Positions 1 through 8,713 of a DNA stretch of 64,000 nt are shown here, piece after piece. A program made the position numbers and the translations under genes. The notes under the pieces are model-generated. The model was not told the DNA's origin, did no database searches, and worked only from the letters and a program-made list of their open reading frames with translations. The stretch is from G020348385 sp964410125 (GTDB lineage: Bacteria; Acidobacteriota; Aminicenantia; Aminicenantales; Aminicenantaceae): positions 1 to 64,000 of the forward strand of contig CAYPGQ010000008.1 in assembly GCA_964410125.1 (NCBI GenBank), given 5' to 3'. Position 1 is the stretch's first letter; each line of letters opens with the position of its first letter.

Positions 1-1017
1 GACCTGGACATCGATTTGGCTTACAGCCTCCCTGGTTTTGGCCGTTTCCGAGGGAGTGTGTACCACCAGAGGGGAAGTATGGCCTTGGTTATGAGGATTA
101 TCCCTTTAGAGGTGAAATCGATCCAAGACCTCCTTCTTCCAAAAGCAATAGAAAAAATTGCACTGGAACTTCGAGGATTGGTCATGGTAACAGGAACCAC
201 AGGTTCGGGAAAAACAACAACCTTGGCATCCATGATCGACCACATCAATATACACAGGAAGGAAAACATCATTACCATTGAAGATCCGATCGAATACCTC
301 CACAGAGACAAAAAAAGCACGATCAGCCAGAGGGAAGTGGGCCTTGACGTGAAAGATTTTTCTCGAGGGTTGCGCGCATCTCTACGTGAAGATCCAGACG
401 TTATCCTGGTTGGAGAAATGCGGGATAGAGAGACGATCGAAACAGCCCTTTTGGCTTCTGAAACAGGGCATCTGGTCATGAGCACTCTCCATACGTTGGA
501 TGCATCTGAAACGATCAACCGAATCGTTACCGTCTTCGCTCCCCACCATCAGAGACAAGTCAGACTTCAATTGGCAAGTATTATCAAAGCTTGCATTTCG
601 ATGAGGCTTATTCCTAGAAAAGATGGACAGGGACGGGTTCCTGCATGTGAAGTCATGATCAACACGCCCTACATTCAAGAATGTATCAATGACAGGGATA
701 AAACCCTTCTTATCCGCGATGCTATCGCTGCAGGTGTTTCCCAGTATGGAATGCAGACCTTTGACCAATCGATCTATCAACTGTACAAAGACGGCTATAT
801 TTCCTATGAACAGGGTTTGAGGTATTCTTCCAGTCCGGACAATTTCAAACTCCGAGTCATGGGGATACGCTCGACTCTTGACGTGGCTCTCGAGGATATG
901 GAAAGTGAAATGGTCGCTATCGGAAGACCTGATGAAGAGGTTAAAGAAGAAGAAGAAGAGCTGGAAACAGCAGAAAAGGAAAGCAAAGACGAAAAAGAGG
1001 AAAAAGAAAAGTCATAA
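1..1017 (+). CDS. PilT/PilU-type type IV pilus retraction ATPase (5' end outside window)
   Basis: Hexameric ATPase that powers pilus retraction (twitching motility) at the inner-membrane base of the type IV pilus. The frame is already open at base 1 (DLDIDLAYSLPGFGRFR, the end of the N-terminal domain), so the gene starts before the window; an internal TTG at 16 is not a real start. Seen in order: Walker A GTTGSGKTT, the ITIEDPIEY Asp box, Walker B VILVGEMRD and the His box STLHT, which together define the secretion-ATPase family; the SQYGMQTFDQSIYQLY and FKLRVMGI segments are PilT/PilU-like. The last ~40 residues are an unusual Glu/Lys-rich tail after the conserved end of the fold. The stop codon abuts the alaS start, so the two are probably cotranscribed. 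PilT and PilU cannot be separated from this fragment. Confidence 0.9.
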   Translation, partial: DLDIDLAYSLPGFGRFRGSVYHQRGSMALVMRIIPLEVKSIQDLLLPKAIEKIALELRGLVMVTGTTGSGKTTTLASMIDHINIHRKENIITIEDPIEYLHRDKKSTISQREVGLDVKDFSRGLRASLREDPDVILVGEMRDRETIETALLASETGHLVMSTLHTLDASETINRIVTVFAPHHQRQVRLQLASIIKACISMRLIPRKDGQGRVPACEVMINTPYIQECINDRDKTLLIRDAIAAGVSQYGMQTFDQSIYQLYKDGYISYEQGLRYSSSPDNFKLRVMGIRSTLDVALEDMESEMVAIGRPDEEVKEEEEELETAEKESKDEKEEKEKS

Positions 1018-3678
1018 ATGCGTGCCCAGGAAATCAGGGAAACGTTTCTCGATTTTTTCGCTGCCAAAAATCATCGAGTCATTATAAGCGCCTCTCTAAT
1101 GCCCAAGGACGATCCCACCCTTTTATTCACCAACGCGGGCATGAATCAATTCAAAAATACATTCTTGGGTCTGGAAAAACGAAGCTACTCGAGGGCGGCA
1201 TCTGTCCAAAAATGTATGCGGGTGAGCGGAAAACACAATGATTTAGAGCAGGTCGGAAAAACAAACAAGCATCACACCTTTTTTGAGATGCTAGGAAACT
1301 TTTCTTTCGGAGACTACTTTAAAAAGGAAGCCATAGAATACGCATGGGAATTGGTGATTGAGGGCTTCAAGATGTCCCAGGAGAAGCTTTATATCACGGT
1401 TTACCAAGAGGATGAAGAAACTTTCCAGATATGGAATAAGGATATCGGCATTTCCGAAAACAGGATTTTTCGGTTTGGAAAAAAAGATAACTACTGGGCC
1501 ATGGGGGAAACAGGGCCCTGCGGCCCTTGTTCCGAGATTCATTATGATCTGGATGAAGAGATGGAAGTTGGAGATCCGTATGACTTGATAGAAAAGGGAA
1601 GTGATCGATTCCTGGAATTGTGGAACCTTGTCTTCATGCAGTATGAGAAGCCCGAAAAAGGGGTGCTCCTAACACTCCCATCTCCGTCGATCGATACAGG
1701 AATGGGATTGGAGAGAATCGCAACAGTCCTCCAGAGAAAAAGGAACAATTACGACACAGATTTATTCATCCCCTTGATTGAAGCTGTATGCGACCTGGCA
1801 AGCAGGGAATACGCCTCAGATGCCAAATCGGATACTTCCATTCGGATCATCGCTGACCATATCAGGGCTGTGACATTTTTGATCGGGGACGGCATCATGC
1901 CATCTAATGATGGCCGTGGATATGTTTTGAGAAGGTTGATTCGGAGAGCCTGCCGTCAGGGGAATTTATTGGGTATCGATGAACCATTCCTATACAAGCT
2001 CGTGGGAGGAGTGGTTGACATCATGAAAGATGCCTACCCAGAACTTCTCTCCTCAGCAAACTACATTGCCAAAGTTTGTCTCTCCGAAGAAAGACGGTTT
2101 GCAATGACTTTAACCTCTGGATTGAAGACTTTTGACCAGTACATCGAGGAGGCGAGGAGTCACTCCCAGAATGTCCTGTCAGGGGATAAGTTGTTCAAGC
2201 TTTATGACACATTTGGCTTTCCTGTCGACCTTTCTAGAGAGCTTGCTGATGAGCAGGATATGAGTGTCGATGAGAAAGGATTCTACGAAGAGTTGGAGAA
2301 ACAGCGCCAGCGAGCTCGTCGTGCTTGGAAGGGAGAGATACGACAAAAAGAAAAGAAGGTCTATGAAAAAATTAAAGACCTTCCAAGCGAGTACGTGGGA
2401 TACGATCTCGACAAGACAGAGGCTAAAGTTGTTGCCATCTTCAAGAACGGCAAGATGATCGAACAGCTCTATGAAGGTGAAGAAGGAGAAATATTCCTCG
2501 ATGTCACGCCATTTTATGCAGAGGCTGGCGGTCAGGTCGGAGACTCAGGAATTCTGCAAAATCCTCATTTCTCTGGGGTTGTCGATACAGCCTATTTCCC
2601 GATTCCAGAAATCAGAGCTCACAAGCTCAAAATTATTTCGGGACAAATCCGAGTCAACGACAATGTTGAAGCCATGATCGATCTTCCTCTGAGAAAGTCC
2701 CTGAGCAATAATCACACAGCAACTCATCTTCTGCATGCATCTCTACGAGCGATACTCGGTGATCATGTGAAACAGGCTGGATCACTTGTATTACCCGATA
2801 GACTGCGGTTTGACTTTACTCATTTTACTCCTGTCAATCCGACGGAATTGAGGCAGATCGAAAAACTTGTGAACGAAAAAATTAGAGAAAATATCCCGGT
2901 TCAAACCAAAATCACGACCATGGAAAGAGGAATAGAAGAAGGTGCTGTTGCCATTTTCGAGGAAAAATATGGCGAAAATGTCCGGATGGTGACTGTCGGT
3001 GATTTTAGCAAGGAGCTGTGTGGGGGAGTTCATGTCCATAGCACTGGGGAGATCGGGTTGTTTAAAATCGTCTCAGAGACAAGTATTGCAGCGGGAATGC
3101 GCAGGATCGAGGCTTTATCGGGCGAAGCAGCTCTTTTGCATGTCCAGGAAGAGGAGGACATTCTTCAGGAAATCCTCCGAATGATGAATTCGCCGAAAAA
3201 AGAACTGGTGGAACAGATCAGCAAACTGAAAGTTTTTGTTAAAAATATGGAAAAGGAGAGCAAATCCCTTCGTCAAAAAATGGCCAAAATTCGGCACCAA
3301 AAAGATTCCCAGCAAATCCAGACGATCCAAAATATTTCTGTGCTGACACAAGAGGTGGAGGGGTTTTCCATCAATGAATTGCGGGAATTGGCTGATTCTC
3401 TCAAACAAAAACTTGATTCCGGGATTGTCGTTCTCGGCACATCGGAAGGAAAAAAAGCTTTTATCGTCATTGCGGTGACAAAAGACTTGACCGATCGCAT
3501 CAAGGCCAATGACTTGATCAAAAAAGTGGCTCCTCTGGTGGGTGGTGGCGGGGGAGGGCGACCAGACTTTGCTCAAGCCGGCGGGACAAAACCTGACCAA
3601 ATTGAAGCCGTGTTGAAAAACATCGGTTCGATCATCCAAGAGTTTATTCCCCACAAAATCATCCCAAAAGAGGATTGA
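1018..3678 (+). CDS. alaS: Alanyl-tRNA synthetase
   Basis: Charges tRNA-Ala with alanine in the cytoplasm and edits mischarged Ser/Gly. The 886 aa are the normal length. The N-terminal class II catalytic domain begins MRAQEIRETFLDFF and includes the LLFTNAGMNQFK segment; the editing domain has the zinc ligands H566 and H570 (HTATH), C668 and H672 (CGGVH). A coiled-coil stretch around residues 710-770 leads to the C-Ala domain with the glycine-rich GGGGGGRPDFAQAGG signature. ATG 1018 follows the TAA of the pilus ATPase directly with no intergenic base, implying translational coupling. Identification is secure. Confidence 0.98.
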   Translation: MRAQEIRETFLDFFAAKNHRVIISASLMPKDDPTLLFTNAGMNQFKNTFLGLEKRSYSRAASVQKCMRVSGKHNDLEQVGKTNKHHTFFEMLGNFSFGDYFKKEAIEYAWELVIEGFKMSQEKLYITVYQEDEETFQIWNKDIGISENRIFRFGKKDNYWAMGETGPCGPCSEIHYDLDEEMEVGDPYDLIEKGSDRFLELWNLVFMQYEKPEKGVLLTLPSPSIDTGMGLERIATVLQRKRNNYDTDLFIPLIEAVCDLASREYASDAKSDTSIRIIADHIRAVTFLIGDGIMPSNDGRGYVLRRLIRRACRQGNLLGIDEPFLYKLVGGVVDIMKDAYPELLSSANYIAKVCLSEERRFAMTLTSGLKTFDQYIEEARSHSQNVLSGDKLFKLYDTFGFPVDLSRELADEQDMSVDEKGFYEELEKQRQRARRAWKGEIRQKEKKVYEKIKDLPSEYVGYDLDKTEAKVVAIFKNGKMIEQLYEGEEGEIFLDVTPFYAEAGGQVGDSGILQNPHFSGVVDTAYFPIPEIRAHKLKIISGQIRVNDNVEAMIDLPLRKSLSNNHTATHLLHASLRAILGDHVKQAGSLVLPDRLRFDFTHFTPVNPTELRQIEKLVNEKIRENIPVQTKITTMERGIEEGAVAIFEEKYGENVRMVTVGDFSKELCGGVHVHSTGEIGLFKIVSETSIAAGMRRIEALSGEAALLHVQEEEDILQEILRMMNSPKKELVEQISKLKVFVKNMEKESKSLRQKMAKIRHQKDSQQIQTIQNISVLTQEVEGFSINELRELADSLKQKLDSGIVVLGTSEGKKAFIVIAVTKDLTDRIKANDLIKKVAPLVGGGGGGRPDFAQAGGTKPDQIEAVLKNIGSIIQEFIPHKIIPKED

Positions 3679-3725
3679 TAAAGATTTTTTTTTCTGTCAT
3701 CATATAATCTAAATTATTCATAAAC

Positions 3726-4319
3726 ATGTGCAAAAAAACGAACATCCTTTCCTGTGCCCTTAACGTGTTTAGCGTATTTCTGTGGGTTTTTTTCCTGTCA
3801 GCCAACGGAGAGGCCGATGTCCTATCCAGTTCTAAAAAGCCTTATGATGAAATCGTGGTCGATGTTGCGCAGAAATTAAGGGTGCCGGTCGAGCTTGTAC
3901 ATTCGATAATCAAAGCTGAATCCAACTACGATACTTGGGCCATATCGGCTAAAGGAGCCATGGGATTGATGCAGCTCATGCCAATTACGGCTACGCAATA
4001 CAAAGTGATGAATGTATTTGATCCCCGGCAGAATATCGAAGGAGGAGTAAAATATCTTGTGGACCTGATAAAGCTTTATGACGGAGATACTCGGCGTGTT
4101 CTTGCGGCCTACAATGCCGGGCAGGAAGCCATCAAAAAATATGGAGGCATCCCTCCGTATCGGGAAACGAGAAATTATATCAAAAAAGTGATGGCCGCAT
4201 ATCCCAAGTCGAAAATTTCCACACGGACAAAAATTTATGCTTTTTACGATGAAAACGGAAAATATGTCCTAACCGATAACAAAGCCCTTTGGGAAAAGAA
4301 TAAAAAGAGATCCAAATAA
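3726..4319 (+). CDS. Secreted lytic transglycosylase (SLT domain)
   Basis: Predicted periplasmic muramidase that cleaves peptidoglycan glycan strands to 1,6-anhydro-muropeptides. There is an N-terminal signal peptide (about residues 1-30), then an SLT/goose-lysozyme-like domain: IIKAESNYD with catalytic Glu65, AKGAMGLMQLMPITA and AAYNAGQEAIKKYGGIPPYRET are the classical transglycosylase motifs. After the domain come about 45 residues ending YAFYDENGKYVLTDN, resembling the short DUF4124-like tail often found on such enzymes. A TATAAT hexamer at 3703-3708, shortly upstream of the gene, may be its -10 element, but no good -35 is visible. It converges on the lipid kinase gene with only 13 bases between stops. 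No specific family symbol is justified. Confidence 0.92.
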   Translation: MCKKTNILSCALNVFSVFLWVFFLSANGEADVLSSSKKPYDEIVVDVAQKLRVPVELVHSIIKAESNYDTWAISAKGAMGLMQLMPITATQYKVMNVFDPRQNIEGGVKYLVDLIKLYDGDTRRVLAAYNAGQEAIKKYGGIPPYRETRNYIKKVMAAYPKSKISTRTKIYAFYDENGKYVLTDNKALWEKNKKRSK

Positions 4320-4332
4320 TTCCTTTTCCCTA

Positions 4333-5268
4333 TCAAACATATCCCTTAACAGACATGCTCTTGGGAACAATCTCGAATGTAGCAGGCAATTTCCCTACTT
4401 GTTCCCCATCGATTTCGATCAGAATATCTTCGTTAGGGTCTTCTGGGATAGCCTCGATCTTTTTGCCTTGGATGAAGGAAATTTTGGGGTGGGAGAGATG
4501 GGTGCCCGCATATAGTTTCCACACATTCCTCAAGAACTCCCAAGCCTTCATTCCCTTGACCAGTATGATATCGAAGAGCTCATCGTCCAAACGGGCATTT
4601 GGGGCAATTTTCATGCCTTTGGCGAAGATTCGGCCATTGGATATCGCGCCGATCAGGTATTCACCTCGAGGAATTTCTTCACCGTCCACTTTTAGCTTTA
4701 TCCGTTTGTTTTTGTAATGGAAAAACGTGGCCAGCGTGCTTTTTAGGTAGGAGGCGGCTTTTCTCTTGGCGCGTTTCTGGTTCATGCGCTCCAGAACCTC
4801 ACCCCCAAATCCAAAATCAGCGACGTTCAGGAAATACCTTTCCTCACTAGATCCCGCATGAGTCTGAAAGTTTGCCCTACCGACATCTATGGTGGGTGAG
4901 CCCGCTTGGGTTATCACCTGCATTGCCTTTTTTAGATTTTTAGGGATATGCAGGCTCTTGATGAAGTCGCAACCTGTTCCCGAAGGCACGATCCCCATTA
5001 CCGTGTTCGGATTGATGATAGTCTTGCCATCGAAGAAACCGTTTGCGATCTCGTTGATCGTGCCGTCGCCTCCGACGCCGACGATCAACTCAGATCCATC
5101 CCGGATAGCCGCCCTGGAGATGTCAATGGCTTGGGAAGGCTTATCCGTAAACTCGTATTTGAATTCTTTGAGAAATACATTCAGGGCCTCTTTGATTTGC
5201 ACCCATCTTCTTCGTGTTCGGCCCTTGTTAGATTCAGGATTTACGATCACTTGTGTCTTTAGAGACAT
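4333..5268 (-). CDS. Diacylglycerol/lipid kinase family protein (YegS/DgkB-like)
   Basis: Cytosolic or membrane-associated ATP-dependent lipid kinase of the DAGK catalytic superfamily, phosphorylating diacylglycerol or a related lipid. Seen: VIVNPESNKGR at the N-terminus, the nucleotide-binding GVGGDGTINEIANG motif, and SGTGCDFIKSL, the usual family landmarks; 311 aa matches the family. The start is set at 5268 (MSLKTQ) because AAGGAG lies six bases upstream; a longer reading from 5283 would start inside that ribosome-binding site. The gene overlaps the end of the upstream membrane-protein gene by 35 bases, so the two form a pair. Substrate is not deducible from sequence. Confidence 0.9.
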   Translation of the reverse strand: MSLKTQVIVNPESNKGRTRRRWVQIKEALNVFLKEFKYEFTDKPSQAIDISRAAIRDGSELIVGVGGDGTINEIANGFFDGKTIINPNTVMGIVPSGTGCDFIKSLHIPKNLKKAMQVITQAGSPTIDVGRANFQTHAGSSEERYFLNVADFGFGGEVLERMNQKRAKRKAASYLKSTLATFFHYKNKRIKLKVDGEEIPRGEYLIGAISNGRIFAKGMKIAPNARLDDELFDIILVKGMKAWEFLRNVWKLYAGTHLSHPKISFIQGKKIEAIPEDPNEDILIEIDGEQVGKLPATFEIVPKSMSVKGYV

Positions 5269-5758
5269 CCTCAACTCCTTCAATATTTTGTACGACTTTT
5301 TTTTTCCCGAATAAAGAAATTCCTATAATGCCTCCTAAAGCACCCAAGGCTGAAAAAATGACAGCTGACACCACCAATCCAAGAACAGCCCAGACAATAG
5401 AACCTTCAAAGCCTCCGCCCTCCAGCCAGGACTCCCAACCCGATGGCATCTCTTCATAATATTGCGAAAACCTATCCATCATCCCCTGCACTAGCTTTTC
5501 ACTCATAGCACGGAAAGGAATGTTGACAAAAGCCTCAACGACAGCCGCTATGATTCCCGTGAAAATGCCAACAATTGCGCCATCTCCGGCCCTTAAAACT
5601 ATGGAGGATTCTTTGGTGAGAAAATAAGCTGCTAATATGCCGCCTCCGATAATCCAGAGACAACAGAGACAATTGACAATCGGTATGCCAGAAAGAACGC
5701 CGGCTATTACCCCTCCGATCAATGCTGGGACAAACATTCCTGGCCTTTGGTCGTTCAT
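5234..5758 (-). CDS. Small glycine-rich integral membrane protein, unknown function
   Basis: Not recognised as a named family. The 174 aa contain about four hydrophobic segments (roughly residues 10-28, 32-50, 60-82, 120-150), rich in Gly, Ala and Ile, with a short Cys-containing turn (NCLCCLW) near residue 30. The C-terminal tail is charged (SKDTSDRKS). A strong AGGAGG ribosome-binding site lies five bases before ATG 5758. The 3' end overlaps the start of the lipid kinase gene, so both proteins are likely made together; a membrane-lipid related role is possible but is only inferred from that context. Confidence 0.8.
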   Translation of the reverse strand: MNDQRPGMFVPALIGGVIAGVLSGIPIVNCLCCLWIIGGGILAAYFLTKESSIVLRAGDGAIVGIFTGIIAAVVEAFVNIPFRAMSEKLVQGMMDRFSQYYEEMPSGWESWLEGGGFEGSIVWAVLGLVVSAVIFSALGALGGIIGISLFGKKKVVQNIEGVEDVSKDTSDRKS

Positions 5759-6102
5759 GTCGCCTCCTATCGGTCGTTTTTTCTATTCTAATTATTTTTG
5801 CATCTCCATTTCAAGACAATTTTGATGTTCTCATCTATTTTGTTTAGGTCTATTGCCAAAAATATTTTCCATTATGTATGCCAGCAGCGACATTGAAGAT
5901 TTAGCCTTCCCGATTTATCATTCGAGGGAATTCGACAAAGTCGGACCCGAGGACTGTGTGAGCACTGGAAAAAGCTTCGGGAGATGTTGAGAAAAGCCTA
6001 AATTGTTGGATGTGAAAACATATTAGTATGCTCAGTTCCGCAGGGCCAAGAATGTTGATGAGGGAATGGCGTTAAAAATCTGCACTTAAGCGGAGGGTAT
6101 AC
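5759..6102. other. Intergenic stretch with possible decayed coding sequence
   Basis: No complete gene was found here. On the + strand a short open stretch from about 5876 to 6003 looks coding in places but changes frame; one frame ends GLCEHWKKLREMLRKA at a stop near 6003, which reads like the natural C-terminus of a protein. I cannot name the family. At 6099-6111 the sequence TACCTAATGGGA matches one arm of the inverted repeat at 10840-10927, and CCTAAT/ATTAGG (6102-6117) forms a small hairpin that also supplies the stop codon of the DUF2085 gene. Confidence 0.3.
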
Positions 6103-6588
6103 CTAATGGGAATTAGGTCTCTGTTTTTTGTGAAGGAAGTAATCCGTCAGACCTGCAAGAAAATAGAACGGGAGAATGAGCCCCCAGAGAATTCCAGTTA
6201 TGAAGCGCACCCAGTCCGAACTTATCCAAATACCAAGAAGATTTCCAGCCGCATCTATGATAATCGGAATCGATATGAGAATAAATGTTTTTGCCTTTGG
6301 CAAAGTAGGAGAGGCAAACCCCTTCGTAAGCGGAAAAATTAAAATCCCCAGCAGAAATCCGCAATATATTCCCAAACAGCGGGCACACACTGCCGCTGGG
6401 TATCCGAAAGCATAAAAACACCGGGAAGGGATTTGATGGCATGTAGGCGAAAACACAGCATACAGGAATTCAGAAAAAGGCGAGGATTGGCTTTTTAAAT
6501 ATGGAGCATAAAAAATGGTGCCGATCCATGTGATGATTCCAATCAAAGTTATAATGTAAACAAAGGCGATTTTTGTTTTTTTCGTCAT
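6103..6588 (-). CDS. DUF2085 family integral membrane protein
   Basis: Small membrane protein of unknown biochemical function. The family signature is visible: PTCHQIPSRCF followed by CARCLGIYCGFLLG, with the conserved Cys-His and Cys-x-x-Cys positions that suggest metal or redox binding. Four hydrophobic segments fit the family topology, and 161 aa is a usual length. The last codons and stop lie in a small palindrome related to the repeat at 10840-10927, so the extreme C-terminus may have been altered by that sequence. It is isolated, with no operon partner. Confidence 0.85.
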   Translation of the reverse strand: MTKKTKIAFVYIITLIGIITWIGTIFYAPYLKSQSSPFSEFLYAVFSPTCHQIPSRCFYAFGYPAAVCARCLGIYCGFLLGILIFPLTKGFASPTLPKAKTFILISIPIIIDAAGNLLGIWISSDWVRFITGILWGLILPFYFLAGLTDYFLHKKQRPNSH

Positions 6589-6735
6589 TTTATGAGGCCA
6601 GAAAATCGAAACACTGGGTAAAGAAAAAACAGTGTAGTCTCAGACCGGGGTAATGTCAACTCATAGGATTCTCGTTCATGAACAGTGATTATTGCCGAGC
6701 AATGGCATTTTTTATGAATAATTCGGGTGAATTAT

Positions 6736-6764
6736 TTGACAGAGGTTATTGCAAAGTGTAAATT
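6736..6764 (+). promoter_or_regulatory. Predicted sigma70-type promoter for the TPR protein
   Basis: A perfect -35 hexamer TTGACA (6736-6741) is followed after 17 bases by TAAATT (6759-6764). It lies about 55 bases before the ribosome-binding site of the TPR gene and points towards it. Confidence 0.65.
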
Positions 6765-6817
6765 GTTTTTTTAGAATCTGGGACAGGTTGTGCCTTAGAT
6801 TATTCAAGGAGGTCGTA

Positions 6818-8644
6818 ATGAAAAATAATAAATTATCTCAAGTTCTAATTTTGGTTTTACTTCTTGTCCCTTCTTCGATGCTTTTCTCCCAATCTGAAGC
6901 AGAGCAGATTTTAGAACAAAAATTGCCAAGCTTGATTTCGTTTGTAACATTTGGGGAGGAAAAAGAAGAGCTTTCTCAGGGAACAGGATTTATCATCGGA
7001 GAAAAAATCATGGCCACGAGTTATGACCTGATCAGTCAGGCTAAGTCTGCAGAGGGTCATGATTATAAAGGAAAAAAGATAAAAATGGATGGAATCCTAG
7101 CTTTTGATAAGAATTTCGGTATTGCCCTCGTTCAAATCAACCGAAAAAATCCCATCCTACTTCTTGGAAACTCTGATGAATTAGAGAGAAGCAATAAAGT
7201 CTATGCTTTAGGTGCGAATGAGGCTGGTGAATTTTCGCTCTTTGAGGGAGAAACCTTCGATTTTCATGACTACAAATCCCAAAGGATGATAGAAACAACG
7301 CTTTCTCTCACGGATACGTACAACGGCAGTCCGGTTCTTAATTCAGCAGGACAGGTTATCGGGATGGTGATTTTTTTAGATATTGGCAAAAAAATAATCA
7401 TTCCGTCGAAAGTCCTAGATTTGCTCCCTAAAACAAACGCGAGCACAAAGTTCAAGAGTTGGCAGCCAGAGGACTATTTTGCCACGGTTGAAGGGGCCAA
7501 TTTAGCCGCCAAAATCTTTTATTCGATGAATAACTTGAGCAAGGCCGAAAAATTCTTTAAGAAGGTCCTCGAATTCAAGCCTAATGATCTTGAAACCCAT
7601 AGTCTTTTGGCAGAAATATACACAAAACAGAGAGATTATTCCTCAGCGATTTCCACTTACAAAAAGATCATCGAGCTCGATGCCAACAATGACAATGCCC
7701 AGTATGGCATGGGAAATGTTTACATAAGGATGATGAACTGGAAGGAAGCCATTTCTCCGTTGGAAAAAGCGATTCAGCTCAACCCCGACCACACGGCCGC
7801 ATATTTCCAAATCGGATCAGCTCACCAGGAACTCAAGGAATTTGATAAAGCCGCAGAGTCATACAAAAAATTCATCGCCACTGGTCCTCGACAGCCTTTT
7901 GATGCTTACAATCGTCTTGGTCTATGCCAGATGGAATTGCAGCAGTATGCTGATGCCGTAACTTCGTTCCAAGAAACTTTGAAAGGAATGCCGGATGATA
8001 TGAATATTACGTACAAAATGGCTCAGTCTTACGAAAAAGCGGGCCAAATGGAACAGGCCGCAGAAACATACTATAAATTAGCAGAAATGAGTCCCAAAGA
8101 TGCGCGAATTTATTACAACACAGTGATCAATATGTACAACTCAGCAAAGATGCCTGATAAGGCAGCAGAAGCGGCATACAAAATGGTCGCGCTCAATCCG
8201 AACGACCCGGATGCTCTGTTCAATTTGGGTTTTATGCTCGTGCAGATGAAAAAATTCACGGAGGCCATCGATATTCTCGATAAAGTTATCTCATTGACTC
8301 CCGAAATGGAGTATGCTCATTTGAATAAAGGTTTTTCCCTCTACAGTTTGAAACAATACAGCGACGCCATCAAAGCCTACGCAAATACTGCCGAACTTTT
8401 CCCAGAAAATGCCGATGCATGGATGTTCTTGGGTATGAGCCACATGCAGCTCAAAAGCTGGGGAAAAGCGGTAGAACCCTTGAGAAAATCCATGGAATTA
8501 AGACCCGAGAGTGGCAATGCCTATTACAATTTAGCCATTTGTTATCTGAATTTGAAAGACAATTACAGCGCAAGGGATGTTTACAACAAATTACAGAGTG
8601 TGGACCCGGGTCTTGCACAAAAGCTTAAAAAATACATCAAATAA
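6818..8644 (+). CDS. Secreted protein with inactive trypsin-like domain and 11 TPR repeats
   Basis: Exported scaffold-like protein (608 aa). The start is ATG 6818, preceded by AAGGAGG; an earlier in-frame ATG at 6749 has no such site and would bury the signal peptide (MKNNKLSQVLILVLLLVPSS...). Residues about 30-210 follow the pattern of a trypsin/DegP-type protease (GTGFIIGEKIMATSYDLI, FDKNFGIALVQI, NGSPVLNSAGQVIGMVIF), but all three catalytic positions are changed: His to Asp70, Asp to Gly101, and the Ser of GNSGGP to Asn169. Residues about 225-600 are eleven consecutive 34-residue TPR units. The protein is therefore likely a binding module, not a protease. Its partner is unknown; it stands alone downstream of its own promoter. 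Confidence 0.85.
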   Translation: MKNNKLSQVLILVLLLVPSSMLFSQSEAEQILEQKLPSLISFVTFGEEKEELSQGTGFIIGEKIMATSYDLISQAKSAEGHDYKGKKIKMDGILAFDKNFGIALVQINRKNPILLLGNSDELERSNKVYALGANEAGEFSLFEGETFDFHDYKSQRMIETTLSLTDTYNGSPVLNSAGQVIGMVIFLDIGKKIIIPSKVLDLLPKTNASTKFKSWQPEDYFATVEGANLAAKIFYSMNNLSKAEKFFKKVLEFKPNDLETHSLLAEIYTKQRDYSSAISTYKKIIELDANNDNAQYGMGNVYIRMMNWKEAISPLEKAIQLNPDHTAAYFQIGSAHQELKEFDKAAESYKKFIATGPRQPFDAYNRLGLCQMELQQYADAVTSFQETLKGMPDDMNITYKMAQSYEKAGQMEQAAETYYKLAEMSPKDARIYYNTVINMYNSAKMPDKAAEAAYKMVALNPNDPDALFNLGFMLVQMKKFTEAIDILDKVISLTPEMEYAHLNKGFSLYSLKQYSDAIKAYANTAELFPENADAWMFLGMSHMQLKSWGKAVEPLRKSMELRPESGNAYYNLAICYLNLKDNYSARDVYNKLQSVDPGLAQKLKKYIK

Positions 8645-8664
8645 ATCTTTCCAGAGGATTTATT
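8640..8664 (+). other. Hairpin at the end of the TPR gene
   Basis: AATAAATC (8640-8647) and GATTTATT (8657-8664) form a perfect 8-bp stem with a 9-base loop, overlapping the stop codon. There is no U-tract after it, so it is not a clear intrinsic terminator; it may be a 3'-end stabilising structure or chance. Confidence 0.3.
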
Positions 8665-8713
8665 CCCTAGTTCCCACTCAAAGGAGCTATACACACAACT
8701 ATATTTGAAGGGA

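Noticed and set aside
6711..6724. 14-base sequence TTTATGAATAATTC repeated at 19177-19190
   Set aside because: Exact but short and AT-rich; two copies in 64 kb with different surroundings are not enough to claim a functional site.
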